Assembly: GCA_029204225.1 (NCBI GenBank)
Contig: CM055106.1
Span: 39,275,827 to 39,339,826, forward strand
Direction: 5' to 3'
DNA: 64,000 bases
Origin: Diphasiastrum complanatum
Lineage: Eukaryota; Streptophyta; Lycopodiopsida; Lycopodiales; Lycopodiaceae
Part shown: piece by piece, positions 38,105 through 50,579 of the stretch
Layout: every line of letters begins with the position of its first letter
Numbering within the stretch: the first letter of the stretch is position 1
Program-made: the position numbers and the translations under genes
Notes under the pieces: generated by a model
The model's database searches: none
The model's input: the letters and a program-made list of their open reading frames with translations, nothing else
What the model was told of the DNA's origin: nothing

Positions 38105-38849
38105 TTGAAGTGAAGAAAACTCAAATGATGAACAAAAAATGTTGTTACACACTTTCAATAGGATCCAATAATTGAGTACTATCTCCTCCTATGAAAGATC
38201 TTACAACAATTTGTGAATTGATTCTCACTAGGTACTCAAATCTCTCTAAAACAAGATCTATTTCACATCAAATGATGGAGTATAGGCAAAGTTAGGATCT
38301 AACACTCTTAGCACGTGTGAAATACACTAAGAAACCAAATTTGACTCAAATACAATGATATTGCATGAAACAAAATGGCTAAGATCTCAAAACAGTGCCT
38401 AGATCACATATAGATGAGATTGGCAAGCATACAACTGTGATTTTGGATCAACCAAGCAATATCTTGACCAAACCATATGTGTCCACCCAGGTCTAGGTGC
38501 CCTACCTAACCCTCTTCAAAAGCTTATAACTTTTGATTGGCTCAACCAAATGGAATGAAACTGATTGCAATAGAAACTAGACAAAAATAGCTTCAAAACA
38601 AGCTATCAACCAAGATAAATGGATCAAACATGAGAGAGAACTTCCAAACTGAAATTGGATGTTCCTCACACGTGTCTGAGCACCTGATTCCGTACAGTAC
38701 CAGGTCAGACCCAATCAATGTCCTTTTGATCTCTTTTGATCCAAGATTGAACAAGATAGCTAGGAAAATGGGCCTTGACAACTTCTAGCTCAAGATTGAT
38801 GAAAATTTTTTCACTTAGATGGATCAAAATGCATGGTAACCTTAGGTAG
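38105..38849. other. 5' untranslated leader of the nested Copia derivative
   Basis: Non-coding interior between the primer site and gag start, read on the minus strand. Contains ACACGTGT-type words also seen in the LTR. A retained leader would be expected if packaging and priming signals are needed for trans-mobilisation. Confidence 0.6.
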
Positions 38850-38861
38850 GCTCTGATACCA
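38850..38861 (-). promoter_or_regulatory. Primer-binding site of nested Copia (initiator Met tRNA)
   Basis: Minus strand reads TGGTATCAGAGC, the standard complement of the plant initiator-Met tRNA 3' end. It directly abuts the right LTR, which fixes that LTR as the 5' LTR and the element as minus oriented. Confidence 0.9.
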
Positions 38862-39598
38862 TGTTGAATTTCACACGTGTGGACTGTCCACTACATGTAC
38901 TTGTGATCTCCTAAGGTGTGTAGATGCACCAAGATCAAGACTAGATTGAGATTCAAGATCAATCTTGAATCCTATGGCAAAAACACACTACTACATGCAT
39001 TCAATCACTTCCAACTCTCACTCACACATGTGGGAAGTATTCAAAAAATAATCTAAGTAAAAACAAGCTGCTCTCCTCGGGTAGAGAGAGAAAATGCATC
39101 AAGAGCTCTTGGGTAGAGAGAGAAAGCTAGAAATCCAATAACTCACAAAATCCATGAAATCACCAAATCAATTGACTTCAAAATGAGGAGTACAATGATA
39201 CTAGTAGGTCCACGAGCTACCACTATGCTTAACTATGATTGGACCACATTTTGTCACCTCTTGATCCTATTGGATCATTGATCTATGCACCTCTTAATTC
39301 TATTGGACTATATTCAAGCACACCTCAATTTCCTATTGGACCTCACAAGGTTCCACCTCTATATCCTATTGGACCTCTTGGAATTCATCAAACAAAAACT
39401 TTACACTTGTCTACACTCTAATTAGCAAGTGTTTAGCCTCTTACTCTATTTTGGCTCAATAGTGGCATTACAAGTGGAAATGCATAATTTGCCATCTATG
39501 CCAAATTTATTCCTATCAACATCCTACACCTAGATGCTTGATGTAAAAAACATAAGACCCCTATATCTAACATAGATAATCTTTTTCAATTCTTCACA
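38862..39598 (-). repeat. 5' LTR of nested Copia derivative
   Basis: Near-identical to the left LTR. Visible differences include ACACATGTG for ACACGTGTG, CTCGGGTAG for CTCAGGTAG, CTCTTGGGT for CTCTCGGGT, CAATTGACT for CAATTAACT, GGAATTCAT for GGAACTCAT, and CATCCTACA for CATCTTACA. Confidence 0.92.
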
Positions 39599-39603
39599 CA
39601 ATA
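39599..39603. repeat. Target-site duplication CAATA (right)
   Basis: Five bases directly after the right LTR, identical to 36704-36708. Confidence 0.92.
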
Positions 39604-40757
39604 AATCTCGAATAGTTCGTCTTCTTGTACTCAGATAATATTTGTTAGAGGAAACAAAATGTGAGGTGGCTCTCGAATCAAGTAATACCTCTCGAATTGA
39701 ATTAGATGAACAACATAGATTAGCACTAACATAAGCTGCTGAGTTTCTTGTTGTCTTGTCTTCTGCTGCTCTGGAGCATTCTGGCTTGTCTTTGACATAG
39801 TTTGAATCTGAAGGTTCGTTTCAATTCTGTTCCTTTTTGTGTCTGGGATTCTGATAATAGTCTACTGCTGCATGACCCCGTTTATGACAATGAATGCCTA
39901 CAATCTTTGGATTTAACAACACTTTTCTTCTATGTGACCTGATTTTCTGCATCTGTTGCAAATCTTCTTATCACCAAAATTTTTTTGTTGTTTTCTAGAT
40001 TGTTGTTCATTTGTCTTAGACTCATTCTTCTTAGACGACTCTCTCTTGAACTTTGACTTCTTAGAAGATTTATTCTTCTGAGTAAATAGAGCATTTTCGG
40101 AATCACCATTATCGTCATAGCGTGCACGAGCTTCTAATTCCTCCTTAACTCCATCTATTGTCTTATGAAGTGTCATTGTCGTATCTTTCGCTAATAAGGT
40201 TCGAGTTGTGTGGAATGACCTGGGTAGGGCTCGAAGAAAATAACTAAGCTGCTTCTCCTTAGAAATTGTATTATTTGCACCATAATTTTGTAATAAACAG
40301 ATCTTTAATCTTTCATACAAATGTGGTCAGGTGTTTGTTGTCCCATTGTAGATAAGTCAATTGGTCTTCCAAGAACATGACTTGATTACGAGATCGAGTC
40401 TCATTCTTGGTTCGTAGTTCTTCCCACAATTCTTTTGCATTTGAAGTCGATGAAAGATCTAGCATTATGTTGTCATGCACTGAAGACACAATAATTGCTA
40501 TAGTTCTCCATTCATTCATGAAGTTCCTTGCCAAGAGCAATTGGCTTTTCTTTTGATGGTTCTACCCATTGCCAAAGACCTTTGCCCTTCAGTACTAGTG
40601 AAGTTTTTATCTTCCAGACTAAATAGTTCAAACCTTCTGCATCCAAGATCATACTGATCTTAGACTGAATGTTGTTGATCGATGACATCTTCCAATCTTT
40701 CAATTTGGCTATTGATGGATATAAGGCTGTCTGATTTCATTGTATATCACTATATTC

Positions 40758-40769
40758 ACTCTGATGCCA
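40758..40769 (-). promoter_or_regulatory. Primer-binding site of outer Copia
   Basis: Minus strand reads TGGCATCAGAGT, one or two bases away from the usual TGGTATCAGAGC initiator-Met site. It lies next to TGTAGAAAAA at 40771, the inner edge of the 5' LTR. Confidence 0.75.
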
Positions 40770-40770
40770 C

Positions 40771-41500
40771 TGTAGAAAAAAGTAGTAATTAGTCTTCCAC
40801 AGATAACACGATTAAAGTTTGAATAAATCAAACTAATATCAGTGTCTTCAATCAGGATTGTATCTGAACTATGTACTAATATAATAGTATTAGTTTTGAT
40901 TGAATATGCATGCATAAATTATGTGCAGAAGTAAGAGACAAATATAGGACAGGTCTTTAGGCCTTTTATTTACAGGTCTTTTGGCCTTTCAATTCTATAA
41001 CAGTAGATCTAACCGTTTACGATGGTTGATATTCAAATAGACACTTCGTTTTCAAGGTCGAATAATTTATGTTCGCGAATATTTTGCGACAGTCTATCTC
41101 TTCTTCTCAATTTTGTGTTTTGTGAATTATTCGCAACAATTGACAGTCTCTGAGCTTGAAGTAGAATCCAGAATATTTTGCAAATTGTTCGTGACATCTG
41201 AAGTCAGAATATTTTCATGACAAGATTTTGTTTGAGAATCTTTCGAGCTTCAACAAGAAAGCCACGAGCTTCTATAGGTAACTGTTTCACGAATCTTTCG
41301 AGTTGACTGCAAGACAAAGTTCGCGAATCCTTCTTGCTTATTCATCTACAATTCATGTTTTGGCTTGATTACATACTGAATGTGCAATGTGTTTGTGATT
41401 GGAACAAGCAATGTGTAACTTCTGATTTGCTTTCCATTCTTGTAAAAAAGATTGCCACAGTTGTTGATTGTTGTTTTTAGCAGAGGTTCAACCACGTTTT
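40771..41500 (-). repeat. 5' LTR of outer Copia (outer end approximate)
   Basis: Starts TGTAGAAAAAAG at 40771, next to the primer site. It carries several variants of a TTCGCGAATATTTTGC / CGAATCTTTCGAG motif (about 41070-41320) not seen elsewhere. The partner LTR is missing because the element is truncated at about 35600, so the outer end cannot be fixed. Confidence 0.55.
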
Positions 41501-43130
41501 TTAGCCACTTCCGAATGTACACTAACTGGAAGGAATTGACGCATTTTTTGAGTGATTTTCACAGTTGATTGGTCGTTGATTACTTATGAACCTTTCACTT
41601 AATCATGTAGATTTTGGCCAGTAGTAGAACGTTGCCTTGTTAAGATCAGTTTTGCTAAACTTGTAAATGTGTATCCTTCTGTGCATATATTGTATGGGCG
41701 CCCTCTTTGTACAATGCTACAACAAGACTACATTCCTCAACACATTAAGGCTCCACCTATATGTAATAATGTGTTGCTAAAGATGTTCTCTAAGACAGGT
41801 ATGAGCTCAAATCAATCTCTACATTCGCTATTTGTTATTCACCTTCAAATAAGATGTAGGATAAATAAAGAACATAAGGTTGATGCTTAAACACGATCAA
41901 TAAACAAGCATCGTTGGTTACCAAAGCAAGTACTTCTTGGAAAATAGACACTCCACTCTTACAAATCAATGGCTTGCCTTGAGACACTTTACTTCTAGAA
42001 GGATGTAGGAAAGTAACTTGAAACTCATGGCTCATTAATCATAACGTTATTAGGATTTGTGCCGAAACCAAGTGGAAGAAGCGATTATGTCAACCTCTCA
42101 AGAGGAATCTACTACACGCATTCAGGTGTGATTTCATGAAAACCCCAAATACTTGGACCGGAGATTTGGATGATGGAATAGAATGGTTAAACGCTTTATG
42201 CTCCACGATAGTTTAAGACTTTGCTAATGACTAAGTGGTATACTTTATGACATTCCTTAAAGTGTGTGACGTAACAAACAAAACACAACATTCTCACTTT
42301 CTTTTGTGATCTTCAAGAATAAACATTACTAGTAAGTAAGTTTTTACTACAATACACATGACAAAAGATACCCCTATGAAAAGAACCATACCCACGTAAA
42401 TGATAATAAGCCAGGGCTCATATGTATTCATGAGTTAAAGTGTTTGTGTAGTGGTACTAGAAAGCAAGGATCTGCTTAGTGATTACCACACTCGTAGAAG
42501 ACTAAGATACTAGTCTTCGGGGTCAGGATGGTACAGAGGTACCCTGATACCTACGAGAACTCACACACTTTACTTGTTGCATTAAAACACCATAATGGAC
42601 TATAGCAAGTTATTAGGTTATAGTTTTTTGGCATCTTAATTTGTTGAATCGGTTTAGAGTTTGGATAGCCTGAATGGCATGGATTTGTCCAGGTTAGCTT
42701 GAACAACATGGATTTGCCCAAGCACTTGTACATAGAGTCCATCAGGTACCAAATGTATCACAGGTATTGATGGGTACAAGATAGCATGGATATGCCCTGC
42801 TACCGACTCCTATGACCAAACTACACCCTTTCCACTTGTTGTAATTGATTATGGCTTCGATTTTAAGCTATGAAATTGTCATATAATCATAGGAATACTT
42901 GTCTTATACTGATCAGCATGGCGGATGCCTTGATACAGTGATATTAGGGCAAGGCCTACGATGTGGTAGAATGCACGGTAGGGAAGATTGGACTAATGAA
43001 TGTTATTTCTAATTAAGCTGACAGTGAATCTTGTTTCGGACATGTATGACAACTGATCCTCATCTATGACACATGTCTTCCTCACTAAACTAACTCGTGC
43101 GGTTGTGTTTTGTGGGATGGTGGCAGGTAA
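41501..43130. other. Intergenic sequence, no supported gene
   Basis: No recognisable protein, RNA gene or repeat, apart from similar CATGGATTTGTCC and CATGGATTTGCCC words near 42680-42720. Confidence 0.45.
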
Positions 43131-43258
43131 TAGATGGATATCCTAAAACTTGCTTCAGTTTATAGTGCTTTGCATTGTAAGCTTTTTTCGGCTTTAGATG
43201 GATATCCTAAAACTTGCTTCAATTTATGGTGCTTTGTATTGTAAGTTTTTTTTGGCTT
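43131..43258. repeat. 64-bp tandem duplication before the (CT)n tract
   Basis: The unit TAGATGGATATCCTAAAAC... at 43131-43194 recurs at 43195-43258 with about seven differences, and leads straight into the long (CT)n. Confidence 0.92.
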
Positions 43259-43259
43259 C

Positions 43260-43416
<157 letters not shown>

Positions 43417-43439
43417 GTTGTGGGCACTGGCTGGCACTG

Positions 43440-43655
43440 ATGGATCGTGCCCCTCCACCACCATCACTCTTCCCTCTCCCCTCTCCCCTCCACCCTGTCA
43501 CCATCGCTCTCCCTTCTCCTCTCCACGTTGTCTCCTGCTCCCCTCTCTTCGATGCCCTTCATCATCTCCCCATCTCCCTCACCTTCTCCGTTGTCCCACA
43601 TCACTAACTCCATCATCTTCCTCACCTTAATTGTTGTCCTCTCACCTCCCCCACC
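43440..43655. repeat. Pyrimidine-rich minisatellite, left part
   Basis: C/T-rich sequence with variants of CTTCCTCACCTCCATCGTTGTCCCC. The same array continues at 50344-50515; the two parts were one array before the LTR element 43661-50338 inserted. Confidence 0.8.
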
Positions 43656-43660
43656 ATCTC
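43656..43660. repeat. Target-site duplication ATCTC (left)
   Basis: Five bases directly before the left LTR, identical to 50339-50343. Confidence 0.9.
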
Positions 43661-44138
43661 TGTAAAGACCCAGGAGGATTGCCCCTAAGATGAGGATAGG
43701 AGAACACAATAAGAGAGACTATGGAGCCAAACCGCCCAACCAATCCTAGATCAAAACTGGATCTAGCCCCCAAGCCATGCCATGTGAAGTGAGAGGAGAA
43801 GAGAGAAACTGGTAACCTAAACCCAATATGTCGACGAGAGAATCCTTGTCTCATTATATAGAGAGTAGAGTCCTATGCATGAAACCATGTAATCCCCATG
43901 CAAGTCAACTATAAATAGGTCACATCTCTTCATGCAGTCCTCCTACCTATATCTGTCACACAGACATGCAATGCTCCAAATGTCTCAATTAGAGTGTCTG
44001 GGTCCTCTCAAGGTAATTAGTCACAAACAGGCCTTGACATGGAATTAAATCACGGCGTGAACAAAAATCGTGAACACTGGAGGGCCAGTCTACCATATTA
44101 GGACTATTCCAGGTCCTTAACCAAATATGGCCATAACA
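43661..44138 (-). repeat. 3' LTR of LARD-like element
   Basis: In minus sense starts TGTTATGGCC and ends ...TCTTTACA. TCTATATAATGAG (about 43852-43863) is a good TATA-box candidate on the minus strand. Confidence 0.9.
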
Positions 44139-47100
44139 TTCTTCTCTCTTTAAACTGCTTCTATTCTTAGAAGCTCCTTAAAACAGGAAAGAATGACATG
44201 AACAGTTCCTTTAACTTTCAATATTAACTAAAAAAAAAATCATTATCCTTAGTTTGACTTTTATATCAAACAAGTACTTAGAGATAAACCTATTTCCAAT
44301 CGTTAATCTCTATTCTGGAGTACAAACTCTGGTTTGAAAAGTACACTAAGAGATACATTTTCTCAACTAGGTTACACTCAACACAAGTTAGTAACATCAT
44401 CTTCATGTAAAATACTTACATGAACCACTAAGTGAAATATTCCCTAACTTAAGAGATTAAAGTTAAAGAAAAATTATAATAATTACAATCTGAAATTATC
44501 CACAAACTCTGGCAGACAATTTATAAAAAGCTTCCAAGTACAACTATCCTTAGAATCCAATTCTAAGATATGATAATTCATTCAACTAGAATCTCTAAGA
44601 GAATCATTAAGATATAGAATGATTAAAACTCAACTCTGAGCATCTCATATACTCTTTTGAGTTAAATGCTCCTATTCCTAGTATTAATTGTAGGAAAATA
44701 ACATTCATTCATCTTAATAGACTTGTATGTCTCCTACGATAACTGGAGATCCTATCAAATGAAGAATTGTACTCAAGCATCTGCAAACCAAATACTGTAG
44801 CAGAAGAGCATCCACATCCTAACTCAAATTCTCTACAAGTAAAATAACTTTCCTTGTGAGAATTTTTGTGAGATCCATAGGTTCCCAATTGAAATACTGG
44901 AGTAGAGAGATTCAAAACACTGATTCGAATTCTTACTCAATTAATAGACCAAGACTTAATTGTCACACTTAAGAATCATCACAATTCTGAATAATCCTCT
45001 GACAATAATTAAGTATCTATTTATGATCCATCAATCATAAATATTTAGATTCGTATAATTCGTCAATCATAATTTTTTGGAATCCAAAACCCATAATCAT
45101 TTATAGGTTACTGGAGTATATGTCCAACATAACTCAGGAAAAGTAAGAATCATTCCAAAATCTTTCCACTAAAAAAATAATAGATTTAGGAATATTCTTC
45201 AAACAGAATTCTTTAACTGAAGTGTAAGATTCAAGTTCTATAAACCACTGGTAATTAAATACTGAATGCATACCAAAATGACAATCATTTTCAACAACAA
45301 AATTTTTGATTACAATCCAGAATCACATCTAGATATCCAAAGTCCTGCTGAATATCATCCAATGCACACAATTTTATCTGATGAACCCAAATGATTCACT
45401 AATCATGCATCTTACAAGCAATATAATTCAAAACCATTAGTTCTCGGTGAATCCACATCACACTGATCATTTTACCAATTAACTTCATCCTGAAGTAATC
45501 AACTACTCAAGTTAATTGCCAATGATTTAGAAATCTTAAATGTCTAGATGCAAATCTCAATTATACTAGTATGACACCACATTTAGATCCTCATCCAAAC
45601 CATTTATGAGTTAATCCATAAATCTCCAATCCAAAAATTTGTTAACTCTGCAAGTATCTGTCAAAACAATACTTGATCATATGTTCATGTTCACCGACTA
45701 GGTTAAGTGCACCAAATAACTCTAGTGACCAGGAATACACAGTAGATTCATACAAGATTAATCGTGCACATATGTGAATAATTTCACTATGACCCAATAC
45801 ATCAACATTTTTCACTGGTAGACTCCTCCAGAACCCACATATGTTACTCACATATCTCGTTGAGATCTTGCAACTCAACTACAAAATAGTTTCTATTTCT
45901 CATGAGTAAATAACATATCCGAAAAATCTTTGAGATGAATAGCATTCACTCTCAACAGTTTTCCAATCCAACTTACCTCTAATTACATAATTTCTTCCAC
46001 TCAACCAACCCCTCGCTGATCCTAGTATTAAACTAAGATTAGGTTGATCCAATACAGAACTCTTAGACTTATATCCCGATCAAACTTACTTCTATTCCAA
46101 TCAAAATGGAATTAGTACCCTTTGACCTTTCACTGTACTACCCTTACAGATAATGATTCAAATATCAAATATGTTCTAGTTCCAGATTGTCCACACAATC
46201 CCTAGAGAATTTCTCTTGTTTGAAAAGTTCCAATTAGATATCTTACTCTGAATCTATTCAAAATTACTTTTAAACCAAATCTCATTTCTATACCACAGCT
46301 GGTTCTCATCCGAAAACTATGCAACCCACAGATTCCCAAATAGAATTTTATCCCACCACTTCACCCCTCCTTTTAAAAAAAAGTATCAATTTCAATAAAA
46401 GTTAATTGGAAAGATGATCTATGAAAATATCCCAATCCAAAAAAAAGTCAGTAATAAGTGCATTTTAATAAAATATTCACTTCATTACAAACAAGACTTC
46501 TCCTTCAAATATTTTCAATTTGAGTGATAGAAACTACTATGGCATCGAAATCCATTTATGCAACAGAGAAATTCTATGGTTTAAGAAATTGAAACATTTT
46601 AACCTTAGAATTTATCTGAATCTTAAGTCTATTCACACAAGTAGTAATTTATATGACATAACAATCTTTCAGAAGAATAACTTCATATTGAAAAGAATCA
46701 TATAAATCAGTCTGATATCCTATATTTGAGAAATTACTAAGAAGTAAAGGATTAATTAAGAAAGCAAGAAATAGATTTGAGGGCCTCTGATTTTGTAAAT
46801 AATGAGATACCACATTGGGATCTAGATTAAACCTCAAAATTTCCCAAAATACCTCTCATTTGATCAAACAGTTTTATTTTTTCCATATCGCGACTAGGTA
46901 CTAAAACACACCATTCATCATCAGATCTTTACAGTCCTAGAATTCTCTTTCCAAAATTACTGATGTCTCATATTATCAGCTTTTCCTTCCAGAAAATCCT
47001 TAACCGCCTTATCGGATATTCTAGAGATCCACTGATCTTCTAGTTGTCCTATAATTATTATAGGATATTATCTCTTGTTCCCAAACACTGGAGAATCCAA

Positions 47101-49846
47101 TTTATTTGGATGACTGGCATGCCCATCAGATGGATACCACAAATCCATACCTGATCTTGATTTAGATAGAAGAATTAACATGGTTCAATATTACATTCTA
47201 ATCCTTTCTAGTTAATGATAAGATTCGAATCCCCCTGGATCGAAGAGCATTAACTCTAGGGACAAGCTTCTATCAATTAACATATCCAATGTAATCCATG
47301 TATCAGATTCTACTTCTAACATCACAATTGACATCCAAAACTACGGATAACTCAATGGTCACAAAGATATCAGTTACAATTCAATTAAATGAATTTAATT
47401 CAGGAAATTAATAATCGATATTAAACAATTCTTTACTGGAATTTACCTAAAATCCTAACTGTGAAATACATTTCCCGATCATACTTACTACCTCTAATGT
47501 CCACTCTTCTTCCCTCAGAATTTTCAGTTCCTTGAAAATCTTTCATCTAAGGTATCAAGAAGATGTAACGACATTAGTAAATGTTTACAAATTAATTATT
47601 GTCGGAATTTTGAAAAAATCTGAAACAATTTCATTTATGTCCTATACCTGGGCTGAATATCTTATATATCAAAAATCATTTATTAGTATGTGAAATAGTA
47701 CTAGTTTGATCTTTTGAACTATTCGGCCTTTTTCACTTACTGGCTTAAGATTTACTTCGTTAAAATTATCTGTAATTAATGGAAAATAACATTTGGATTC
47801 GGTTACTTTCTACATTGTATTCAGTCCAAATAATTTTGTCGAATAAAGAATTACCACCAATACCATGAATTTTCCTCCATTAATTATTTAACAACTATCT
47901 CAATAGCTTTGGTTTGTTCGATTTTAATGACCAAAATCATCAAAACCACAATAACCAACTAATCGGTGTTCTACCGATTTGAAAAGGAGAAAAACCAAAG
48001 ACGATTTAATTCTATTCATTGGGAGTACCAATATTCCAGAATTAATTGGTTTAAATAGCATCGTACCAAGGAATCGAATTCCTTAACCGGGTATATGCCT
48101 GAGAATTGTACCACTCCTTTCGTTCTGTCAAGATCAATTTTAGAAAAACTCTCATCAAAAATCGATTAATATTGCTTGACCACAAATAATGGTACTCAAG
48201 TTCCAGAAAAGCTGGGCTCACACTGCTGAAAGCCGAATGCCAAGTTGATAAGAGCGTATGACATGCACATTGTCCATGGAAAAAAAAAATCCTATTTTTT
48301 TCTAACCATAATCGGGAAACAATATACAAAAGCCAAGGTTACACTTCGACAAACGAGCACCAAGAAAGCTAAGCTCCTCTAACAAGGTGCTAATAACTTA
48401 AAATTTTTGGGTTAATTTGGAGAATCAACCTTTTAAGTTACAAACTTCAAGTCCAAAGTGATCCTTGGATAACTGTCTTGCACCAAACCGTGCAATTACA
48501 GAATTTAAGATTGTCATCAAGCTCCAAGTCAACTTTACATCCAATAAGAAAACATGCTACTCACAAGGGCCTCTCACGACCCATTGCAAAGTCTAAATAG
48601 GGTTTTAGTTTTTTTTTTCTTTTAAAGGAGGGATTGCCAGATTCCATCGAGGTAAAGAAGACCTGCAGCCGCGACCTATTCAAGAGAGAGAGGGAGTTCA
48701 AGCAGGATCGCGTCCCTCCCTGGGTCATCTGCCATCCCTTCCTCATTCCTCACGCCACTCTACATGCAGGAACCGAGCATTTTCAGATCTGAGTGCTTCA
48801 TCAACGGAGTCTCCCCTGTTCAGATCAGCACGCACTTTTCAATGGCTTGAAAAGGAAGCAAATTTTGCCTCTGAAACTCCTAATGCTTTTCCACGGCTCT
48901 AACTCACACAGATTAACTCTATGAGGACTCCTCAGTAGGGCGGAAAGCATCTATATCAAAGAATCACGGCAAAACCCATGAATACAGGGTTTCTCATATC
49001 CACGCTCTGCTCGTTTCACAGATGGCTTTGCTACACTGGTGAACAGCGAGCAGAGGTTCTCAAGGTGTTCAGATTCCTATTTGAATCTCATATCAAGCGA
49101 CTCTCTATCTTCAACGGTTTGGCTAGCAGAACTGCGACCCCTACTTCACATTTTTTTTTACAACAAAAAACAGGGTTACTTTCCTCAAAGGTTTAGCCAG
49201 GGTTACTTCTTTCTCTCAAGCACTTACTAGACAACAACTGACTTTCATGCATGCTTAGGCTAACTATCACCCAACCAGATTGCTACTGTCATGGATTTAT
49301 ACATGCAACTCCTATTCCAATCATTCATAATCATTTCTAATGTCCAGTATCTCAAGTTTAAACTGAGCATAAAGTAGAATATAAATGATTTTCTGGGAAG
49401 AGTTATCCACACATATTAACAAGAGTGTCAATAGCAAGTCTCGGTTCTCACCAGCATATCATAACAGCAGTCTCATAATTGCTTGTTACAGTTTATTTTC
49501 CAGGATAAATCGTATACACACAATCTATCAATAAACACAAACCAGTCCTGCATGTTACCAATCTTTAATGACATGATAAACAAGCTACTAGATTCATACA
49601 CAAACCATGCTACACCCAATAGAAATCATCTCCAAAAAAAATCAATATTGGATTGATCCGGTGGAAGTGCGCTTTACCACACTTCTTGCCAATATGCTTC
49701 AAACCAGAATTAGAGGATCTAAAACTCGATTTTCTCATTGAGAGTTCAGCACACCAATCTGGGACATAAATCCATGTGCATCCAATTTCCAATCCGATGT
49801 AGATGTAGAGCTTGTCTCCTTCCCTATCCAAGACCGCATCTTAGCC
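44139..49846. other. Non-coding interior of the LARD-like element
   Basis: The longest open frames (for example 45642-45878, 46649-46837, 48051-48329 on the minus strand) are under 95 codons and match nothing I recognise. 44139-44151 (minus AAAGAGAGAAGAA) is the polypurine tract. No tandem repeat of note. Confidence 0.7.
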
Positions 49847-49860
49847 GGGCTCTGATACCA
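49847..49860 (-). promoter_or_regulatory. Primer-binding site of LARD-like element (initiator Met tRNA)
   Basis: Minus strand TGGTATCAGAGCCC, one base from the right LTR, which fixes 49862-50338 as the 5' LTR. Confidence 0.9.
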
Positions 49861-49861
49861 A

Positions 49862-50338
49862 TGTAGAAACCCAGGAGGATTGTCCCTAAGATGAGGATAG
49901 GAGAACACAATAAGAGAGACTGTGGAGCCAAATCGCCCAACCGATCCTAGATCAAAATTGAATCTAGCCCCCAAGCCATGCCATGTGAAGCAAGAGGAGA
50001 AGAGAGAAACTGGTAGCTAAACCCAATATGTCGACGACAGAATCTCTGCCTCATTATATAGAGAGTAGAGTCCTGTGCATGAAACCATGCAACCCCCATG
50101 CAGGTCAACTATAAATAGATCACATCTCTTCGTGCAGTCCTCCTACCTATATCTGTCACACAGACATGCAATGCTCCAAATGTCTCAATCAGAGTGTCTG
50201 GGTACTCTCAAGGTAATTAGTCACAAACAGACCTTGACATGGAATTAAATCATGGCGTGACCAATAATCTTGAACACTGGAGGGCCGGTCTACCATATTA
50301 GGACTATTCCAGGTCCTTAACCAAATATGGCAATAACA
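49862..50338 (-). repeat. 5' LTR of LARD-like element
   Basis: Partner of 43661-44138; about 30 differences, mostly transitions, plus one single-base gap. The pattern fits a copy aged by deamination of methylated C. Confidence 0.9.
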
Positions 50339-50343
50339 ATCTC
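50339..50343. repeat. Target-site duplication ATCTC (right)
   Basis: Matches 43656-43660. Confidence 0.9.
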
Positions 50344-50515
50344 CCTCACCTGCATCGTTGTCCCTACACCCATATTCTTTGCAGCCCTCTCTTCCTCACC
50401 TCCATCGTTGTCCCCACACTCATCTTCTTGTTGCCCTCATCTTCCTCACCTCCATTGTTGTCCCCTCACCCCCTCCCACCATCTTCCTCACCTTCATTGT
50501 TGTCCCCACATTCTG
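50344..50515. repeat. Pyrimidine-rich minisatellite, right part
   Basis: Continues the array of 43440-43655: repeated CTTCCTCACCTCCATCGTTGTCCCCAC variants at spacings of roughly 50 bases. Confidence 0.8.
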
Positions 50516-50579
50516 CCCATAGCATCTGCTGAAGCATGGTTGAGTGGCATTCGGTGAGTAGAAAGGGAGAAAAGCCCCT

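Larger units (their letters stand above)
36709..39598 (-). mobile_element. Young non-autonomous Copia deletion derivative
   Basis: Complete 2,890-bp LTR element in minus orientation. It has 737-bp LTRs (36709-37445 and 38862-39598) that differ at only about six positions by eye, TG/CA ends, a 5-bp target duplication CAATA, a primer-binding site abutting the right LTR, and a GGAGGAG purine tract abutting the left LTR. The 1.4-kb interior holds only the N-terminal part of Copia gag (38104-37712) joined out of frame to the end of RNase H (37715-37464); protease, integrase and RT are deleted. It could move only with proteins supplied in trans. It sits inside the protease region of an older Copia element, in the same orientation. 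Confidence 0.93.
35600..40770 (-). pseudogene. Outer Ty1/Copia element, 3' truncated and split by a nested insertion
   Basis: Minus-strand Copia. Gag runs from about 40703 (MKDWKMSSINNIQSKI..., LNYLVWKIKTSLVLKGKGLW) through frames 40540-40313 and 40320-39913, ending in a CCHC knuckle CNRCRKSGHIEEKC. After a gap with protease-like sequence the reading resumes at 36680-36450 (VDGTGVLWLDTNQGEKKLEEVLYV). Then the integrase core follows at 36215-35850 (MHLDICGPLG, DHGGEYNS, TPQHNGIAERGN; D-D-E all present). Decayed connector sequence runs to about 35600 (KTPYEVWW). RT, RNase H and the 3' LTR are missing. Removing the nested element 36709-39598 and one CAATA copy restores an open frame across the protease region, which confirms the insertion. 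The primer site at 40758-40769 and part of the 5' LTR follow. Confidence 0.85.
43661..50338 (-). mobile_element. Complete LTR element with no recognisable protein (LARD-like)
   Basis: A 6,678-bp element in minus orientation. LTRs are 43661-44138 (478 bp) and 49862-50338 (477 bp), about 93% identical by eye. It has TG/CA ends, an ATCTC target duplication, a primer-binding site at 49847-49860 and a purine tract at 44139-44151. The 5.7-kb interior is AT-rich and crowded with stops in all frames. I found no gag knuckle, protease, YVDD/YADD box, integrase core or RNase H. Large LTR derivatives without coding capacity are known in plants as LARDs; that label is inference. A very decayed Gypsy interior is the alternative, but LTR identity would then be expected to be lower. 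Confidence 0.9.
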
